This document shows, piece after piece, positions 13,084 to 16,099 of a DNA stretch of 16,099 bases. The DNA comes from JAYSFC01 sp041913505. GTDB taxonomy: Bacteria; Pseudomonadota; Gammaproteobacteria; Burkholderiales; Burkholderiaceae_C. Location of the stretch: the NCBI GenBank assembly GCA_041913505.1, contig JAYSFC010000087.1, forward strand, positions 1 through 16,099, read 5' to 3'. Both the position numbers and the translations under genes were made by a program. The notes beneath the pieces are model-generated. The model was not told where the DNA came from. It saw only the letters and a program-made list of their open reading frames with translations, and did not search any database. Numbering within the stretch: the stretch's first letter is position 1; every line of letters starts with the position of its first letter.

Positions 13084-14349
13084 TCAGAATCGGCTGGCGC
13101 CCAGCGTGTCGTGCGCGATGTCGGGGGCGCGCTGGGCCATCAGGTCGGCCAGCACGCGCGCACAGCCGCTGGCCAGGGCCCAGCCGCTGTCGCCGTGGCC
13201 CAGATTGAGCCACAGGCCCTGCAGGCCGCTCATGCCCAGAACGGGCGGCCCGTCGGGCAGCATGGGGCGGGTGCCGCGCCACACCTGCACGCCGCTGGAG
13301 AGCTGGGCGCCGCCCGGAAACCAATCGGTCAGCACCTGGTAGAGCCGTTCGAGCGTGGGCGCATGGTGCGGGGCAGTGCTGCCGCCCAGTTCGGCACCCC
13401 CGCCCACGCGGATGCGCTGGCCCAGCCGCGCGATGCTGACCTGGTGGTGCGCGTCAACCACGCCGCCGTGCGGGGCGTACAGGTCTTCGCGCAGCGGTGC
13501 GCTTACCGTGTAGCCATGCAGCGAGGCCAGCGGCAGGCGCACCCCCAGGGGACGCAGCAGGGCGGCGGACGCTGCGCCGGCGCAGAGCACCACGGCATCG
13601 CAGGCCCGCGCGGCGCTCTCGCCCGCCAGTTGCACACCCGTGGGGGCGGTGTGCAGCCGCTGGACCGTGGCGCCGAAGCGAAAGCGCACGCCCAGATCCT
13701 GCGCGGCCTGGCGCAGCATGAGCGCAAACAGGCGGCAGTTGCCGACCTCTGCGGCAGGCAGGTGCAGCGCCCCCGCCAGAGGCGTGTGGGGCGATAGCCC
13801 GGGCTCGATGCGGCGTGCGGCATCCGCGTCCACCTCGTGCAGCACTACGCCTGCATCGCGCAGCAGTTGCAGCAGGGGGGTGAGTGCCGCGCGTTCTGGC
13901 TCGGTGCGCAGCAGCACGAGACCGCCGGAGCGGATTTCCGGGTCCATTTGCAGGTGCTCCAGGGTCTCGCGCAGGCGGGACTGGCTGTAGCGCGCAAGGC
14001 TTTCGAGCGCCGCCAAGGCTGGGGGCAGGGTTCCCTTGGCCGTCTGCTGTACCGTCTGGCGAGCGCCGCGGCGCCAGCGCCAGAGCCAACCGAGATCGGC
14101 ACGCGAGGCGCCGCCGGCGATGCGCACCAGGGCCCGCCGCCCCAGCAGCGGTGCGCGCGTGGGGCCGAGCGCGCCGGGAGCGGCCCAGGGGCGCAGCAGG
14201 CCCGGCGCCAGCAGCCCGCCATTGGCGAAGCTGGCCTCCTCGGCTGCGGCGCTGCGCTGTTCCAGCACGGTGACTTCATGCCCGTCGCGGGCTAGCTCGT
14301 ACGCGGTGGTGACGCCGACGATGCCGGCGCCCACGATGGCGATTCTCAT
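13084..14349 (-). CDS. dadA: FAD-dependent D-amino acid dehydrogenase (DadA-like)
   Basis: The 421-residue protein starts MRIAIVGAGIVGVTTAYELA, a dinucleotide-binding fold with GAGIVG (7-12) and E30 for the FAD ribose. SFANGG follows near 40-45, then GGLVLLRTEPE mid-protein. The C-terminal WRGTRPMLPDGPPVLG (357-372) and GHGDSGW (384-390) are typical of DadA. Such enzymes oxidise D-amino acids to 2-oxo acids plus ammonia and pass electrons to the respiratory chain. The length is near E. coli DadA (432). Substrate is not deducible, and the protein may be a paralogue and not the D-alanine enzyme. ATG 14349 begins directly at the Rossmann strand. A GTG at 14379 would add ten residues but sits in a palindrome. 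It lies between the amidase (49 bp) and nnr (37 bp) on the same strand. Confidence 0.82.
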   Translation of the reverse strand: MRIAIVGAGIVGVTTAYELARDGHEVTVLEQRSAAAEEASFANGGLLAPGLLRPWAAPGALGPTRAPLLGRRALVRIAGGASRADLGWLWRWRRGARQTVQQTAKGTLPPALAALESLARYSQSRLRETLEHLQMDPEIRSGGLVLLRTEPERAALTPLLQLLRDAGVVLHEVDADAARRIEPGLSPHTPLAGALHLPAAEVGNCRLFALMLRQAAQDLGVRFRFGATVQRLHTAPTGVQLAGESAARACDAVVLCAGAASAALLRPLGVRLPLASLHGYTVSAPLREDLYAPHGGVVDAHHQVSIARLGQRIRVGGGAELGGSTAPHHAPTLERLYQVLTDWFPGGAQLSSGVQVWRGTRPMLPDGPPVLGMSGLQGLWLNLGHGDSGWALASGCARVLADLMAQRAPDIAHDTLGASRF

Positions 14350-14373
14350 GAATTTGGGTGTTTCAGGCCGCAG

Positions 14374-14392
14374 GTGCACACTCCGTGTGCAC
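14374..14392. repeat. Perfect 8-bp-arm hairpin between the amidase and DadA-like genes
   Basis: GTGCACAC (14374-14381) and GTGTGCAC (14385-14392) are exact reverse complements with a TCC loop. The element begins 6 bp past the amidase stop and 24 bp before the DadA-like start. No U-tract follows, so it is more likely an intercistronic hairpin that tunes expression or stability, or an operator. Confidence 0.5.
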
Positions 14393-14398
14393 TCTTAG

Positions 14399-15766
14399 CT
14401 ATTGTTTTTGTAGTGCTTCTTCGATGCGCAGGCCGATGTTCAGTATGGGATCATCGTGCAGTGCAGCATGCCAGATCATGAGACCCATGGGGAGTTCCCC
14501 TGCCACGTGGCAGGGTACGGACAGAGCACAACCATCGAGCATGTTCACGACGCTGGTGTTGCGCAGCAGCAACCCGTTGACGCGGAAGAACTCCGCGTCG
14601 CGTGCGGCGTCCTGGGCCGCGTCCATGCCGTCGGCAGGCGCGACCGATGCGATCGGGGGCGCCGTGATGGGCACGGTGGGGGAGAGCAGGGCGTCGAAGC
14701 CCGCGAGGGCGGTCTCCATGCGCACGATCCAGGCATGGCGTGCGTGCAGCAGGTCGATGTAATCGGCTGCCGACATGCCCGCGCCGCGCTCGATGCGGGT
14801 GCGCACACGCGGGTCGTACCGGCCAGCGCGGGTGGCCAGCAGCGGACGGTGCCATGCATAGCTCTCGGCGGCCGAGAAACCACCGGTGGCGTTGATCTGC
14901 GCCAGTTCGGCTACTTCGGGCAATGCGATCTCGGTGATGCGCGCGCCCGCGCGGCGCAGGGTGTGCAGGGTGCGCTCGAAAGCCCTGGCCACGGCGGGCT
15001 CCAGGCCATCGAGGAAGGTCGTGGTGGGCACCGCTAGGCGCCAGGCCGCGAGCGGGGCAGGGCTGCGCGTGACGGTGCGCGCCGCAAGGATCTCGTGCAC
15101 GAGCAGCGCGTCTCGCACCGAGCGGGTCATCGCGCAGGCCGTGTCGAGCGTGGTGGACAGGGGCACGGCGCCCGTGGTGGGCACGAGCCGCGCAGTGTTC
15201 TTGAAGCCCACCAGGCCATTGAGTGCGGCGGGAATGCGGATCGAGCCGCCCGTGTCTGAGCCCAGGCCCACGAAGGCCGCGCCCGTGGCCACCGACACCG
15301 CGGCCCCTGAGGACGAGCCGCCGGGCACGCGTGGCGCCCCGGGCAGGGCGCCGTAGCGGGCATCCCAGGCTGCGGGCGTGCCATGGTGCGGGTTCACGCC
15401 CACGCCGGAGAAGGCGAACTCCACCATGTGGGTCTTGCCGATGATGGCGCCGCCCGCGGCGCGCAGGCGGGCCACGGCGGGGCAATCCTGCGCGGCGGCT
15501 GGGGCGTCGTCCAGGGCCAGGGCGCTGGCGCGCGAAGGCAGGCCTTGTACGTCGAACAGGTCCTTGACCGAAACGGCCAGGCCGGCGAGGGGCTGGTCGG
15601 AGCGCGCCGCGGCGGCTTCCTGGCGAGCCCCGTCGAACAGCGTGTGGGCGAAGGCATGGGTGCACCGCGGGGCCTGGGCGGCGGCGATGCAGCGCTCCAG
15701 CCATTCCCTCGCGGAGGCCTGGCCGGAGCGTACGTCGGACAGGGCGCTGCAGAGATCGTGGTGCAT
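14399..15766 (-). CDS. Amidase signature (AS) family hydrolase
   Basis: The 455-residue protein shows the Ser-cisSer-Lys triad region of the AS family. The lysine is K68 in VSVKDLFDVQG. The Gly/Ser-rich loop is PGGSSSGAAVSVA (148-160), with a serine of 151-153 as the cis-serine. The nucleophile S175 lies in GSDTGGSIRIPAALNG. GKTHMVEFAFSG (110-121) also fits the family. These enzymes hydrolyse carboxamides to acid plus ammonia. The protein shows no GatA-specific partner context (no gatB or gatC nearby), so it is a catabolic amidase and not the Glu-tRNA amidotransferase subunit; its substrate is unknown. No signal peptide is visible, so it is cytosolic. ATG 15766 is chosen because MHHDLCSAL matches a normal AS N-terminal helix; no clear Shine-Dalgarno is present. 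It is probably the first gene of an amidase/DadA-like/nnr group. Confidence 0.88.
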   Translation of the reverse strand: MHHDLCSALSDVRSGQASAREWLERCIAAAQAPRCTHAFAHTLFDGARQEAAAARSDQPLAGLAVSVKDLFDVQGLPSRASALALDDAPAAAQDCPAVARLRAAGGAIIGKTHMVEFAFSGVGVNPHHGTPAAWDARYGALPGAPRVPGGSSSGAAVSVATGAAFVGLGSDTGGSIRIPAALNGLVGFKNTARLVPTTGAVPLSTTLDTACAMTRSVRDALLVHEILAARTVTRSPAPLAAWRLAVPTTTFLDGLEPAVARAFERTLHTLRRAGARITEIALPEVAELAQINATGGFSAAESYAWHRPLLATRAGRYDPRVRTRIERGAGMSAADYIDLLHARHAWIVRMETALAGFDALLSPTVPITAPPIASVAPADGMDAAQDAARDAEFFRVNGLLLRNTSVVNMLDGCALSVPCHVAGELPMGLMIWHAALHDDPILNIGLRIEEALQKQ

Positions 15767-15772
15767 GGGGTG

Positions 15773-15781
15773 TGCTAGAAT
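15773..15781 (+). promoter_or_regulatory. Extended -10 promoter of rpsB
   Basis: TGCTAGAAT combines the TGn extension with TAGAAT (five of six -10 bases). No -35 match lies at 16-18 bp upstream, which is acceptable for extended -10 promoters. The predicted start near 15788 gives a leader of about 173 nt. The element lies 7 bp from the divergent amidase start codon (15766), so its upstream half is inside amidase coding DNA. Confidence 0.5.
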
Positions 15782-15787
15782 CCTTGG

Positions 15788-15960
15788 GTTTTGCTGAGAG
15801 CTGGCCGTCCTGGGCGGCTGGGCCAGAGGCCCGGTAACCAAGTGTCGGAGCGATCGAGGCGAAACCAATCGCGAACCAGCCCTATCAAGGTGTTGCTCGC
15901 CTCTTTCAGAGGAAAGCAAATGGCGGGCTGGATTTTAGACCCAACCTTTGGAGAATTCTC
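15788..15960 (+). promoter_or_regulatory. Structured rpsB leader, probable S2 autoregulatory element
   Basis: A nested stem is visible. CCAGCCC (15876-15882) pairs with GGGCTGG (15925-15931). Inside it TTGCT (15893-15897) pairs with AGCAA (15915-15919), which encloses CCTCT-TTC-AGAGG (15900-15912). A further stem, CTGGCC/GGCCAG, lies at 15801-15826. The Shine-Dalgarno GGAG (15950-15953) is 7 nt before the ATG and overlaps a 10-bp palindrome GAGAATTCTC (15951-15960). In E. coli S2 represses its own operon through the rpsB leader; that this leader does the same is inferred. The start is taken from the promoter call. Confidence 0.65.
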
Positions 15961-16099
15961 ATGTCCGTCACCATGCGCGAAATGCTGGAAGCCGGTGTCC
16001 ACTTCGGTCACCAGACCCGCTTCTGGAACCCCAAGATGGCCCCCTATATCTTCGGCCATCGCAACAAGATCCACATCATCAACCTGGAAAAGTCGCTGC
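15961..16099 (+). CDS. rpsB: 30S ribosomal protein S2, N-terminal 46 residues (partial)
   Basis: The frame reads MSVTMREMLEAGVHFGHQTR, then FWNPKMAPYIFGHRN and IHIINLEKS before the window ends. The AGVHFGHQTRxWNPKM segment is diagnostic for bacterial S2, which sits on the head-body junction of the 30S subunit and recruits S1. The start is fixed by GGAG with 7-nt spacing. In proteobacteria rpsB is normally followed by tsf, which would lie beyond the right edge. Confidence 0.97.
   Translation, partial: MSVTMREMLEAGVHFGHQTRFWNPKMAPYIFGHRNKIHIINLEKSL

Noticed and set aside
12427..13797. 456-residue plus-strand frame opposite nnr and the DadA-like gene
   Set aside because: It is antisense to two well-supported genes. 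Its length is explained by GC-rich codon bias, and no domain is recognisable.

Overview
The window looks like a chromosomal segment of a high-GC betaproteobacterium, most likely Burkholderiales and probably an Acidovorax-like member of the Comamonadaceae. The reasons are the GC-rich codon use, the form of the GlyA, S2 and DUF349 proteins, and a CCA-encoding tRNA-Leu(CAG) beside rnr. This placement is inferred from protein style, not from a search. The window opens inside glyA (minus strand) and closes inside rpsB (plus strand). Most of it is core or housekeeping DNA. I see no insertion sequence, prophage, CRISPR array or defence island.

Left part (1-1888): the 5' end of glyA, then a membrane-anchored lytic transglycosylase, both on the minus strand. 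A 702-bp gap (1187-1888) follows. It holds a sharply AT-rich patch with a 10-bp inverted repeat, a sigma70-like promoter, a chain of hairpins and a strong intrinsic terminator, all pointing right. I read this as a separate small structured RNA or an attenuated leader, and it is the most novel-looking element here.

Middle part (1889-9265): a very large AsmA-like DUF748 protein with an OmpA-like C-terminus, then a DUF349 protein with an Arg/Gly/Asp-rich linker. After these come a decayed GNAT acetyltransferase fragment and two identical tRNA-Leu(CAG) genes on the minus strand. Each tRNA gene has its own -10 box and terminator, so the whole transcription unit appears to have been duplicated.

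Right part (9266-16099): rnr (RNase R, without the N-terminal helix-turn-helix domain and without a visible Shine-Dalgarno) runs right and converges on nnr, 7 bp away. The minus-strand genes amidase, DadA-like oxidoreductase and nnr are spaced 49 and 37 bp apart and could be one operon. The amidase is divergent from rpsB. The rpsB leader carries a nested stem of the kind expected for autoregulation by S2, driven by an extended -10 promoter lying just beside the amidase start codon.

Functionally the region mixes translation (tRNA-Leu, rpsB), RNA decay (rnr), one-carbon metabolism (glyA), metabolite repair (nnr), envelope functions (transglycosylase, DUF748) and amide/amino-acid catabolism (amidase, DadA-like). 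No dedicated multi-gene novel system is apparent.
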